A stretch of DNA of 64,000 nucleotides, taken from contig OZ241330.1 of assembly GCA_965200045.1 (NCBI GenBank), positions 1,364,001 to 1,428,000 on the forward strand. Reading direction: 5' to 3'. The translations under genes were made by a program, and so were the position numbers. This document shows, one piece after another, positions 53,551 through 62,354 of the stretch. Origin of the DNA: Bin25 sp026709415 (GTDB lineage: Bacteria > Bacteroidota > Bacteroidia > Flavobacteriales > Flavobacteriaceae). The first letter of the stretch is position 1. Each line of letters opens with the position of its first letter. The notes beneath the pieces are model-generated. The model worked only from the letters and a program-made list of their open reading frames with translations. It did no database searches and was not told where the DNA came from.

Positions 53551-53799
53551 ACACTCCATCATCAAACATGACCAAGAGATGAAAGTCAAATGGTGTATGA
53601 GTCATCCCTAAATCAAAAACCGACATCTAGCGAATCAAGACATGTTGTAGGGTACCGTTTTCGTACGCAATCCCCTTTGTTTTCAACGAATGCGGTGTAA
53701 AAAACGAGGAAGTTGAGAAACTTGGGCGTTTTCGGATGAGTTGTTTTAACTCCTCTTCCGTCGCATGCGGAATCATTTTGTGTATCGTGCCATGAGAAT

Positions 53800-54180
53800 T
53801 ATTTTTTATAAAGATAACAATGTAGAACGCACTTTAGTACCAGTTTGATTGAAACAAGTGGCCAATTACATTGAAATACACACCCTTTTAAACGATGCAG
53901 AGGCAGAGGAAGACCTTGCCCGCTTTGACTGATGGATCATGAGTGTCATCGAAGAGGACGTTAATCAAGTCATCAAGGGGCTCCATACCTTTCAATGACA
54001 TCGGAGATATATCAATGCACTAGTTTTGAAACAGTCGTATGCTAGAGCTAAACGAATCAATGGAAAAATTCATAGTCATTACCATTGCAAGAGGCTTTCG
54101 AAGTTTTAAGAGTTTTAAAAATGCCGAACTATTCCAAAATGGAAGGTTTAGATCGTTATCCACATATACTGGGATAGAAC
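53800..54180 (+). pseudogene. second transposase remnant, possibly ISL3-like
   Basis: Broken frames read LARFD-stop-WIMSVIEEDVNQVIKGLH, then RRYINALVLKQSYARAKRINGKI and, after a shift, ARGFRSFKSFKNAELFQNG. The order (helix with spaced Trp, INAL..., RINGKI, GFR.F..F) resembles the C-terminus of ISL3-type transposases. Several stops and at least one shift disrupt it. Short and judged by eye. Confidence 0.45.
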
Positions 54181-54247
54181 CGTTTTTTGATTAGGCATAC
54201 ACAAGCCATAATAACCTATTGTAGCCTATCGATTGTGGTATTGAACC

Positions 54248-55753
54248 TTATTTAACTTGGGATATTTTGAAGACATAAGCCAATTGATCTTCGAGATTTA
54301 AATCATTGGGATTAAAATCTGGCATACGTATCACCAAATGGCTACCTTGTTGCGAATAGGAAAGTTTTTCACCAGTAGCTAAAAATTCGACAGTTGCATT
54401 TTCATCCACTTCGATATCTTTAATGATAAGTTCATTATGAGGCCATTTGGGAGAAATAGCATAAACTGAATTGTCTTTCGATGTGAAAAATAGTTCTTTT
54501 AGAGCCTTACCTGGTAATTGATTGACGGTTTGATCTAGAATATAGGTGCCCTCAACATAACTTTGTCCTTCCTTGAGTAACTGAAAGTTTCTGTCGCCTT
54601 CTGTCCATTGGAAAGAGCGTTTCCATTCTTTTGTGCCATATATTGCTTCTCCATTGGTTTCCAACCATTTTCCCATTTGAAGCAATCGTTCCTGCATGAT
54701 GACGGGAATTCGGCCATCCGCTTTCGGCCCTACATTAATACAAAGATTCCCTCCTTGACTGACGATGTCAATAAGCATAAGCACTAGTGCTTGTGCGGAA
54801 TTATAATTTTCAATATTTTCAGCCCGATTGTAGCCAAAAGAAAGCCCCATTCCTCTTATTTCTTCCCACGGTTTGTCAAAATTGATTTCTTCTCTGAGAT
54901 ATTCCGTGGTATAAAAACCTCCATTTTTATGTCTCCCACCGGCTTCCCATCGATCATTGATAACAACAGTAGATTTAACTTTTGATTCATTAAATAACCA
55001 ACTGAGAAGATCTGTACTTTTCCAATATTCTCCACCATTATTCCACTCGCCATCAGCGTAAATCAAATCGGGAGCATATTGATCAACAAGTTCCTTAAAT
55101 TGGGGATGTAAATAATCCGAAACGAATTTATCAAGTCCCAATTGGTACCATGGATGGTACCACTCATATAGCGAAAAATAAAGTCCAGCCTTGAGTCCTG
55201 CGTCTTTCATTGCTTTAACATAATCACCCACTAAATCGCGATGTGGCCCCGATGAGACACTATTCCATAAATAACCTCTTGATTTACTAGCATGCTCGTT
55301 TGGCCAAAGAGTGTAACCATCGTGATGTTTTGAGGTCATCACCACATACTTTGCTCCAGCTTTTTTGAACAACGTAGCCCATTGTTCAGGATTATATAAT
55401 TCGGCTTTCCATAGCTTTGTGAAATCGATATAATTAAAATCTTTTCCATAAGTTTTGTAATGAAACTCTGGAATTTCTTGTCCAGTAAAAGTGCCATTAC
55501 CAAAAACGCTTTGCGATTGAAACCATGTTTGATACCACTCCGTATAGGTGCCATTGGGGGACCATGATGGGACAGAGTAAAGTCCCCAATGTATAAAAAC
55601 GCCAAATTTCGCATCGGAGAACCATTCCGCTACAGGTCGAGAATTAAGAGATTCCCAATTGGCTTGGTATACGACTTCTTGACTTTCAACTGTAGTGACG
55701 GCAATGAACGAAAATATATACAAGAATAGTAGTACTAAATTGTTTTTAATCAT
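54248..55753 (-). CDS. alpha-L-fucosidase, GH29, exported
   Basis: 501 residues with a signal peptide (LVLLFLYIFSFIAVTTV). It releases L-fucose from glycans. GH29 landmarks are AKFGVFIHWGLYSVPSW, AKYVVMTSKHHDGYTLW, and the catalytic nucleophile Asp234 in PDLIYADGEWNNG. The C-terminal beta domain includes LLMLIDIVSQGGNLCINVGPKADGRI. Marine Bacteroidota use such enzymes on fucose-rich algal polysaccharides, though no SusC/D pair is near. It stands alone between the dead transposases and an antiporter. Confidence 0.94.
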   Translation of the reverse strand: MIKNNLVLLFLYIFSFIAVTTVESQEVVYQANWESLNSRPVAEWFSDAKFGVFIHWGLYSVPSWSPNGTYTEWYQTWFQSQSVFGNGTFTGQEIPEFHYKTYGKDFNYIDFTKLWKAELYNPEQWATLFKKAGAKYVVMTSKHHDGYTLWPNEHASKSRGYLWNSVSSGPHRDLVGDYVKAMKDAGLKAGLYFSLYEWYHPWYQLGLDKFVSDYLHPQFKELVDQYAPDLIYADGEWNNGGEYWKSTDLLSWLFNESKVKSTVVINDRWEAGGRHKNGGFYTTEYLREEINFDKPWEEIRGMGLSFGYNRAENIENYNSAQALVLMLIDIVSQGGNLCINVGPKADGRIPVIMQERLLQMGKWLETNGEAIYGTKEWKRSFQWTEGDRNFQLLKEGQSYVEGTYILDQTVNQLPGKALKELFFTSKDNSVYAISPKWPHNELIIKDIEVDENATVEFLATGEKLSYSQQGSHLVIRMPDFNPNDLNLEDQLAYVFKISQVK

Positions 55754-55923
55754 TATAGAAAATTTAATTTGTTAGAATATGAGAATTCGAAGATAACAAT
55801 ACCGGAGGGTAACTGAAATTCACACTGGCAATGTAAGTCAATAAAGTTTTAGTTTTAAGTTTTTATACAGAAAGTGGCCTCTAAATTAAGAAAAATTAAC
55901 TTTGATTTTTTTATGCCTACAGA

Positions 55924-57372
55924 TTGAGCACTTCTGATATTTTGTTGATTCTTTCAGCGATTGTTATCATTTCTTACTTTTTTGATGAGTTTGCACGAAG
56001 AACTCGGTTTCCTTCAGTGATTCTTCTGATGTTTATGGGAATTACCCTCAGGGCCGTTGTGGAGATTTTCTTACCTAATATTAGCTATGAATTTTTAAAT
56101 ACCCTAGTCCCTGTATTGGGAACTATCGGATTGATTATGATTGTATTAGAAGAAGCCCTTGAGCTCCATATATCAAAAAATAAGCTCCCTACTTTAATCA
56201 AAGGACTTTTAACATCGATAGTATTATTGGGGGTCAATATTTGGTTATTGAGTTGGATATTTCAACAGTATTTTCAAATCGATTATAAAAGTGCCATCAT
56301 GCTGAGCATACCCCTATCTGTTCTCAGTAGTGCGGTGGCTATTCCATCCGTCAGTGGATTGCTTAAAATCGACAGAGAATTTGTAGTCTATGAAACAACC
56401 TTTTCAGATATCATTGGCATCACTGTTTTTTACTATTCAATCGAAAAATTAGGCACCAATGAAAATCCTTTAAAAGCAGAACATATTTTCAATCAGTTGG
56501 GATTGATTGTCATTATCATCCTGGTTTCAATTATTATAACCACCATCTTAATGGTTATTCTCAAACAAATCAGACATTCCACAAAATTCTTTTTTATCAT
56601 CGCTATTTTGCTTGGAATCTATGGCATTGGAAAGCAAATGCATTGGCCGGTATTGTTGACCATATTCATATTTGGTTTAATGCAAGCAAATGTTGAAAGA
56701 ATTGTTCCCAAATGGCTAAAAAAAAGTGTTGATGTCAAAAATTATAGATCAGAAATTGGCGATTTTCAAGTGTTGACTCAAGGCACTAGTTTTTTGGTTC
56801 GAATTTTTTTCTTTTTATTTTTTGGGTTTTCGATTCTTTATACGGATTTCAATTCGGTATGGCCGTTTGTGTTGGGCATCGGATTGTATATCGTCATGTT
56901 TATTCCTAGATACCTATATTTTGCTGTAGGCAAAATATTTCTCTTTTTTAAAAGAACTTCCAAGTTTTTGAACCCTCGACACAGTTTAAGGCTAACCACC
57001 GTTTTATTTATTGCTCCAAGAGGATTGATTAGTATTTTATTGTTTTTAGAAATTGGATCAATTGATTCTTTTGAAGTTGATGGAAAAGGAATTGTTGATG
57101 AAAAATTATTATTGATATTAATTCTGACTTCGATGGTGTTTATGTTGTTGGGAATCATGAGAAAAATGAAACCGGATGAACCAGAGATTGAAGACGCTCA
57201 CTTTTCAGATAATCAGTTGGTGGATTATGAAATGGCAAGTCATTCTCAATATCCTTCGGAAGATGACATTCAAGAGTTTGATTATTTTCAAAAGAAAGAC
57301 GAATCATTCGAAGATGAGTCAAAAAAAGATTTTAATGAATTCGATGATGACGACCCACCAGAAAGATCATGA
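55924..57372 (+). CDS. cation:proton antiporter (CPA1, NhaP-like)
   Basis: 482 residues from TTG 55924. About 11-12 membrane helices occupy residues 1-400, starting with ILLILSAIVIISYFF and FPSVILLMFMGITLRAVVEIF. The ion-binding region includes SIPLSVLSSAVAIPSVSGL and TTFSDIIGITVFYY, with the Asp of FSDI in the expected helix. The C-terminal 80 residues are strongly acidic (DDDDPPERS end) and probably cytoplasmic. It exchanges Na+ or K+ for H+ across the inner membrane. Confidence 0.87.
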   Translation: MSTSDILLILSAIVIISYFFDEFARRTRFPSVILLMFMGITLRAVVEIFLPNISYEFLNTLVPVLGTIGLIMIVLEEALELHISKNKLPTLIKGLLTSIVLLGVNIWLLSWIFQQYFQIDYKSAIMLSIPLSVLSSAVAIPSVSGLLKIDREFVVYETTFSDIIGITVFYYSIEKLGTNENPLKAEHIFNQLGLIVIIILVSIIITTILMVILKQIRHSTKFFFIIAILLGIYGIGKQMHWPVLLTIFIFGLMQANVERIVPKWLKKSVDVKNYRSEIGDFQVLTQGTSFLVRIFFFLFFGFSILYTDFNSVWPFVLGIGLYIVMFIPRYLYFAVGKIFLFFKRTSKFLNPRHSLRLTTVLFIAPRGLISILLFLEIGSIDSFEVDGKGIVDEKLLLILILTSMVFMLLGIMRKMKPDEPEIEDAHFSDNQLVDYEMASHSQYPSEDDIQEFDYFQKKDESFEDESKKDFNEFDDDDPPERS

Positions 57373-57432
57373 TCCCTCCTAGTAAAATCTCCAAAGAATA
57401 GAGGGGAATATTAAATCTTAAAAACTTAGAGG

Positions 57433-58248
57433 CTATGGAAATTTAGGATACTTTGTAAAATCTGGCTTTCGTTTGTCTAAAAAGGCTTGTTTACCTTCAT
57501 GAGATTCCTCTAGTAAATAATACATTAAAGTGGCATCACCTGCCAATTGCATAATGCCGTGTTGCCCATCTAGCTCAGCATTGAGGCATCGTTTGATCAT
57601 TCGGATAGCCAAAGGACTTTTTTCTTGAATCAATTCACACCATTCTAGTGTAGCATCCTCTAATTCAGTTAATGGAACCACTCGATTGACTAGACCCATT
57701 TGAAGGGCTTCTTGAGCTGAATATTGTTTACATAAAAACCAAATTTCTCTTGCCTTCTTTTGTCCCACGTGTCTAGCTAAATAATTTGATCCAAACCCAC
57801 CATCAAAACTACCTACTTTAGGTCCGGTTTGACCAAAAATGGCATGATCACTAGCAATGGACAAATCACAAACCACATGCAAAACATGCCCCCCTCCAAT
57901 AGCATAACCATTGACCATGGCGATGACCGGTTTTGGAATTTCTCTAATTTTTTTGTGTAAATCCAATACATTCAATCGAGGGATACCATCTGAATCCACA
58001 TACCCGCCTTGACCTTTCACATTTTGATCGCCACCACTGCAAAAGGCTTTATCACCAATTCCAGTTAAGACCACCACATCAATTTTGGGGTCTTCTCGGC
58101 AAATCTCCATCGCACGGTTCATTTCTTGGATAGTATCGGGTCGAAAAGCATTATATACCCGAGGTCTGTTAATGGTGATTTTGGCTACGCCTTGATAAAA
58201 TTCAAATAGTATATCAGTGTACTCACCTAGTGATTTCCATGTTCTCAT
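57433..58248 (-). CDS. menB: 1,4-dihydroxy-2-naphthoyl-CoA synthase
   Basis: 271-residue crotonase-family enzyme that closes the second ring in menaquinone synthesis. Motifs: INRPRVYNAFRPDTIQEM, AFCSGGDQNVKGQGGY, GYAIGGGHVLHVVCDLSIASDHAIFGQTGPKVGSFDGG, and the C-terminal PDFTKYPKFP. Length and motifs are typical. It lies downstream of menD on the same strand, with about 80 bases between. Confidence 0.96.
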   Translation of the reverse strand: MRTWKSLGEYTDILFEFYQGVAKITINRPRVYNAFRPDTIQEMNRAMEICREDPKIDVVVLTGIGDKAFCSGGDQNVKGQGGYVDSDGIPRLNVLDLHKKIREIPKPVIAMVNGYAIGGGHVLHVVCDLSIASDHAIFGQTGPKVGSFDGGFGSNYLARHVGQKKAREIWFLCKQYSAQEALQMGLVNRVVPLTELEDATLEWCELIQEKSPLAIRMIKRCLNAELDGQHGIMQLAGDATLMYYLLEESHEGKQAFLDKRKPDFTKYPKFP

Positions 58249-58332
58249 TAAAGCAGATTATTGGCGAATTTAAAATTTTAAAGAGTGTTTTTTGAGATTG
58301 TAAATCAATAACCTATTTCTAGTTCAATGGGT

Positions 58333-60165
58333 TTAAACGAAGTATTTTTTGGTGGAATATTCTTTTTCTGCCATGACTTTAAAATAATCAAGCAACAATA
58401 GATCATTGATTTTTCTGGGAGTTATAATTTCTAAGATTTTTGGTTTTGAGGAAGGTTTATAAAAAGTTGTTAAAGTTTTTTCTAACCCATCTAAAGTATT
58501 GTCCATTTGATATTCAAAACCATAATCATTGGCCAGGCATTGTGCCTTTCGATGATGGATGGTTTCAATGTATTGATCAAAAACTGGAGTATCTTTTGAT
58601 TGGGTAGGTAAAATTCTAAAAATACCGCCACCTTGGTTATTGATAATAATGATTCTAAAATCTGATTTGATATATTTATTCCATAAACCATTAGCATCAT
58701 AAAAAAAGCTCAAATCACCGGTAATGATAACTGTTGGTTGCGTTGATTTTAAAGAAGCCCCTACGGCTGATGAAATAGATCCTTCGATACCGCTCACCCC
58801 CCGATTACAATAAATGGAAATGGAAGAATCCCATTGAAATAATTGAGCATAACGAATAATGGCACTATTTGAAAAATGAACTTGAGAATTTGTTGGGATT
58901 GATTGGGATATTACGTCAAAAACTTTAATATCGGAAAACGGTAGTTTTTCGATGAAGGCATCCCCTAATTTTTTGAAATAATTGAATTTATTGAATACCG
59001 TTGTTTTATATGGATTGTTTCTTTTGTTTATCTGAATATCAGAATAAAGAGCTGCCAAAAACTGATTTGGATGACAGTTGATGTGGTGTTCTAAACAATA
59101 AAAAGTATTATTAGCCTTATTGTTTCCCAAATGCCAATGCTTTAAAGACTTAAGACTTCTTAAATAGGCTTTGACTTTTTTAGAAATAATCATTCCACCG
59201 ATAGTCAAAACAATATCTGGATCTTGAATTTGTTTGGAAGTATTTGATAATTCAAGTGGGAACAGTAACGAATCAATTGAATAAATAAAATTTGTTCCAT
59301 GAACATTGGATGTCGTTTCTGTTAAAACAACCGTTTGAGAATCTTGTTCCAATGCATTGATAATCGTTTCGTTTAGGGCTCCTGGAGTCAATACCCCCAT
59401 TAAAACCCAACGATTTTCGTATTGATACCATTTTTTAATTAAATGTTGATAATTCAAATCATTTTTGGGTTCTGATGGGCTTATGGAGATATTTTTAGGA
59501 AGCTCAATAGTTTTAGTAGTCATTTGGAACAGAGGCTCTTCAAATGGGGCATTTAAGTGAATTGGCAGATGATTTTCAGAGATCAATTGAAAGGCGTTTG
59601 TTATACTTTCAATATTGTGATTTATCGTCAGATTTTGTATACTATCGATTTTGTGTTTACTAGCCTCTTTTGGAATCAAGTTTTGAAAAGGGCATTGTAA
59701 AATACCCTCAATACCATGCGTTACGTCACCTTTCAGTTCAAAAGACTCCATAGTGAAATTTTTTAAAACAAGGTTTTGTTGTATCACTTGACCATCTCCA
59801 TTGTCCAGATTAAAGGGTAATCGATCTGCTGAAATTACAATCAGGGGAATGCGACTGTAAAAAGCTTCAACAACGGCTGGAGAGTAATTCAATAAAGCCG
59901 AACCGGAGGTACAGACTAATATAACGGGAGATTTAATTTGTTGTGCGATACCCAAGGCAAAAAATCCCGCTGAACGTTCATCGATAATACTGTAAGTGTC
60001 AAAAAAAGAATCCGCAACAAAACTCTTAATAAGTGGAGCGTTACGAGAACCCGGACTAATGACAATTTCTGAAAATCCAAATCTTTTTGAAATACCAACA
60101 ATCAGTTGAGCCAATGGTATCGTTGAAATTTCAGGCGTTGTCATGGATTGATTATGAGGGGTCAT
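58333..60165 (-). CDS. menD: SEPHCHC synthase MenD
   Basis: 610 residues. ThDP enzyme that joins 2-oxoglutarate and isochorismate early in menaquinone synthesis. The N-terminal domain has FGFSEIVISPGSRNAPL, IIDERSAGFFALGIAQ and VLVCTSGSALLNYSPAVVEA; the middle domain carries PLIVISADRLPFNLDNGDGQVIQQ. The C-terminal ThDP region has RGVSGIEGSISSAVGAS, GDLSFFYDANGLWNK and INNQGGGIFRILP. It is slightly longer than usual in the middle. Paired with menB. Confidence 0.93.
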   Translation of the reverse strand: MTPHNQSMTTPEISTIPLAQLIVGISKRFGFSEIVISPGSRNAPLIKSFVADSFFDTYSIIDERSAGFFALGIAQQIKSPVILVCTSGSALLNYSPAVVEAFYSRIPLIVISADRLPFNLDNGDGQVIQQNLVLKNFTMESFELKGDVTHGIEGILQCPFQNLIPKEASKHKIDSIQNLTINHNIESITNAFQLISENHLPIHLNAPFEEPLFQMTTKTIELPKNISISPSEPKNDLNYQHLIKKWYQYENRWVLMGVLTPGALNETIINALEQDSQTVVLTETTSNVHGTNFIYSIDSLLFPLELSNTSKQIQDPDIVLTIGGMIISKKVKAYLRSLKSLKHWHLGNNKANNTFYCLEHHINCHPNQFLAALYSDIQINKRNNPYKTTVFNKFNYFKKLGDAFIEKLPFSDIKVFDVISQSIPTNSQVHFSNSAIIRYAQLFQWDSSISIYCNRGVSGIEGSISSAVGASLKSTQPTVIITGDLSFFYDANGLWNKYIKSDFRIIIINNQGGGIFRILPTQSKDTPVFDQYIETIHHRKAQCLANDYGFEYQMDNTLDGLEKTLTTFYKPSSKPKILEIITPRKINDLLLLDYFKVMAEKEYSTKKYFV

Positions 60166-60617
60166 AGATTATGGGGATTAAAAAACTGCGGCATGATGAT
60201 TTAAATGGGGTATTTAAAAGGGTTTCCTTAGCTTATTAAAATTCAAAAAAGCAATATTAAATCAACTAAATATCAATTGCAGGTGTGAAAGAATTTACAA
60301 AGGGTTATTGAACAGATTCTAATGCTAATTGTGTGAGATGACTATTTTTTCAGAAAATAACTGCCTTGAGAGTATTTCATCTATTGATTTCGTTTTGATA
60401 TTCATCCGACCATCGATCAAACGATCTAACCCAAGACTTCTTCGTTGAGGTCTTGGAATGAAGTGATGGGGAATAAGTATTTCGATCCCCTGTGAACCTC
60501 AAGCGAATGTTCTTCAACGGATACTCTTTTATCTCTTTCCACACAAAGGAGGGGGGTGGTAGACCCCATTTAATTTGAATCAAACACCTGAAATACGGGA
60601 TTAATCCAGTCCAAACA
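60166..60617. other. gene-free stretch, nothing firm
   Basis: About 450 bases. A 68-codon minus-strand frame (60583-60377) encodes WGLPPPSFVWKEIKEYP and a basic tail; it matches nothing I recognise and has no promoter motif. No hairpin or RNA gene was seen. Confidence 0.35.
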
Positions 60618-62282
60618 TTATGTTTTAGGGCTAATCAAAAATTGAAGTACATGAGCCAATATAATGCACAATCCTGCACCCATAACATTGAGCCATAGAT
60701 AACTGACAATATCCAAATAAAAGACCAAAAGAACCATCAATTCAGAAAGTAAAACAGCCATAAATGCCGCTCTGGATTTAATAGGTTTAAAGAAAAAAGC
60801 CAAAAGAAAAACACCCAAAATAGCCCCATAAAATAGAGAACCAACGATATTTACTAGCTGGATGAGGTTTTCAAACAGATTTCCAATGGAAGCAAATCCA
60901 ATGGCGACGATCCCCCAAAAGACTGTAAATAGTTTAGACATCTTTAAGTAGTGTTGGTCTGATTTGGCTTTGATTCTTCTTTTATACAAATCCACAGTAG
61001 CTGTAGCTGATAGCGCATTGATTTCAGATGCTGTTGAACTCATGGCGGCACAAAAAATCACGGCCAATAAGAGACCGATGAGCCCTTTGGGTAGATTGCC
61101 CAAAATAAAACTGATGAACACATAATCCTTATCATTGATTTCGGCACTCGAATCGATGGATTTAATTAGATTTTTGGCTTGTTCTCTTTTGTTTTTTTCT
61201 TCATGTTCTAAAAAGATTAATTGATTTTGAAGATTTTGATCTTTCGACAGTTCTGGATTTAACAAGATGTCTCTTATTTCATTTTGAATAGTGAGATGAT
61301 TTGATTCTAGTTCTTCAAGGGTTTGAGCTTGATCAGAATTTCTTAGTTTTTCAATATTTTGAGGGTTAAAATGAATAGGTGCGGTTTCGATTTGGTAAAA
61401 TAAAAACACCATGACCCCCACTATCAGAATAAAAAACTGCATGGGAACCTTTAAAAATCCATTCATAATCAATCCCATTTGACTATGTTGAATGGATTTT
61501 CCAGACAGGTATCGTTGAGCTTGACTTTGGTCCGTTCCAAAATAGGATAACGCTAAAAAAGTCCCCCCTATAATACCAGTCCAGAAAGTGTATCGATTTT
61601 CTAAATCAAAAGAAAAGTCGAGAATTTCCAATTTACCAGATAAACCCGCAATGTCCAACGCTTTATTAAAATTGATTTCATCAGGAAAACTATGGATGAT
61701 ATAACCGAATGCCAGAAACATTCCTAGAAACATGATGGCCATTTGCCATTTTTGAGTCGCGTTCACTGCTTTAGTCCCGCCAATCGAAGTGTAAATGATG
61801 ACCAACACACCCACAATGATGACAACCATATTTAAATTCCATCCCAAAACAACACTCAAAACAATCGACGGAGCATAGATTGTAATGCCAGCGGCTAATC
61901 CTCTTTGAATTAGGAATAATAATGCCGTTAGGGTTCGGGTGTTTAAATCGAACCGGTTTTCCAAATATTCATAGACGGTATAAATTTTTAATCTATGGTA
62001 AATCGGAATAAAAAACAGACAAATAATGACCATCGCGATAGGAAGTCCAAAATAGAATTGGACAAAACCCATCCCATCATGATAGGCTTGACCTGGTGTG
62101 GATAAAAAAGTGATGGCACTAGCTTGAGTGGCCATCACCGATAAACCTACTGTCCACCATCGAGCCGAGTTTCCAGCCTTTAAATAATCCGAAATATCTC
62201 TATGAAAACGGTTTTTCCATATCCCAAAACCAACAATAAAACCAATGGTGCCCAATAGAACAACCCAATCTAAAACAGACAC
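60618..62282 (-). CDS. sodium:solute symporter (SSS family)
   Basis: 554 residues from GTG 62282, which gives the usual SVLDWVVLLGTIGF start; the frame is open to a TTG at 62321. About 13 membrane helices; family motifs include MATQASAITFLSTPGQAYHDGMGFVQFYFG, AGITIYAPSIVLS and YTSIGGTKAVNATQKWQM, with FGTDQSQAQRYLSG. A long polar loop of roughly 90 residues (about 285-375, coiled-coil-like, with TLEELESNHLTIQNEIRDIL) splits the later helices. Substrate unknown. It lies downstream of the PIG-L-type gene, with which it is often paired in this phylum. Confidence 0.88.
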   Translation of the reverse strand: MSVLDWVVLLGTIGFIVGFGIWKNRFHRDISDYLKAGNSARWWTVGLSVMATQASAITFLSTPGQAYHDGMGFVQFYFGLPIAMVIICLFFIPIYHRLKIYTVYEYLENRFDLNTRTLTALLFLIQRGLAAGITIYAPSIVLSVVLGWNLNMVVIIVGVLVIIYTSIGGTKAVNATQKWQMAIMFLGMFLAFGYIIHSFPDEINFNKALDIAGLSGKLEILDFSFDLENRYTFWTGIIGGTFLALSYFGTDQSQAQRYLSGKSIQHSQMGLIMNGFLKVPMQFFILIVGVMVFLFYQIETAPIHFNPQNIEKLRNSDQAQTLEELESNHLTIQNEIRDILLNPELSKDQNLQNQLIFLEHEEKNKREQAKNLIKSIDSSAEINDKDYVFISFILGNLPKGLIGLLLAVIFCAAMSSTASEINALSATATVDLYKRRIKAKSDQHYLKMSKLFTVFWGIVAIGFASIGNLFENLIQLVNIVGSLFYGAILGVFLLAFFFKPIKSRAAFMAVLLSELMVLLVFYLDIVSYLWLNVMGAGLCIILAHVLQFLISPKT

Positions 62283-62354
62283 TAGGTATAGATATTCATA
62301 AACACATAAAACCCTACCCAATAAACAAGATTGAAAAAAATCAATAAAAAGTAG

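Noticed and set aside
60377..60583. 68-codon minus-strand frame between menD and the symporter
   Set aside because: No homology recognised, no promoter or ribosome site, and unusual composition; described only as part of the gap.
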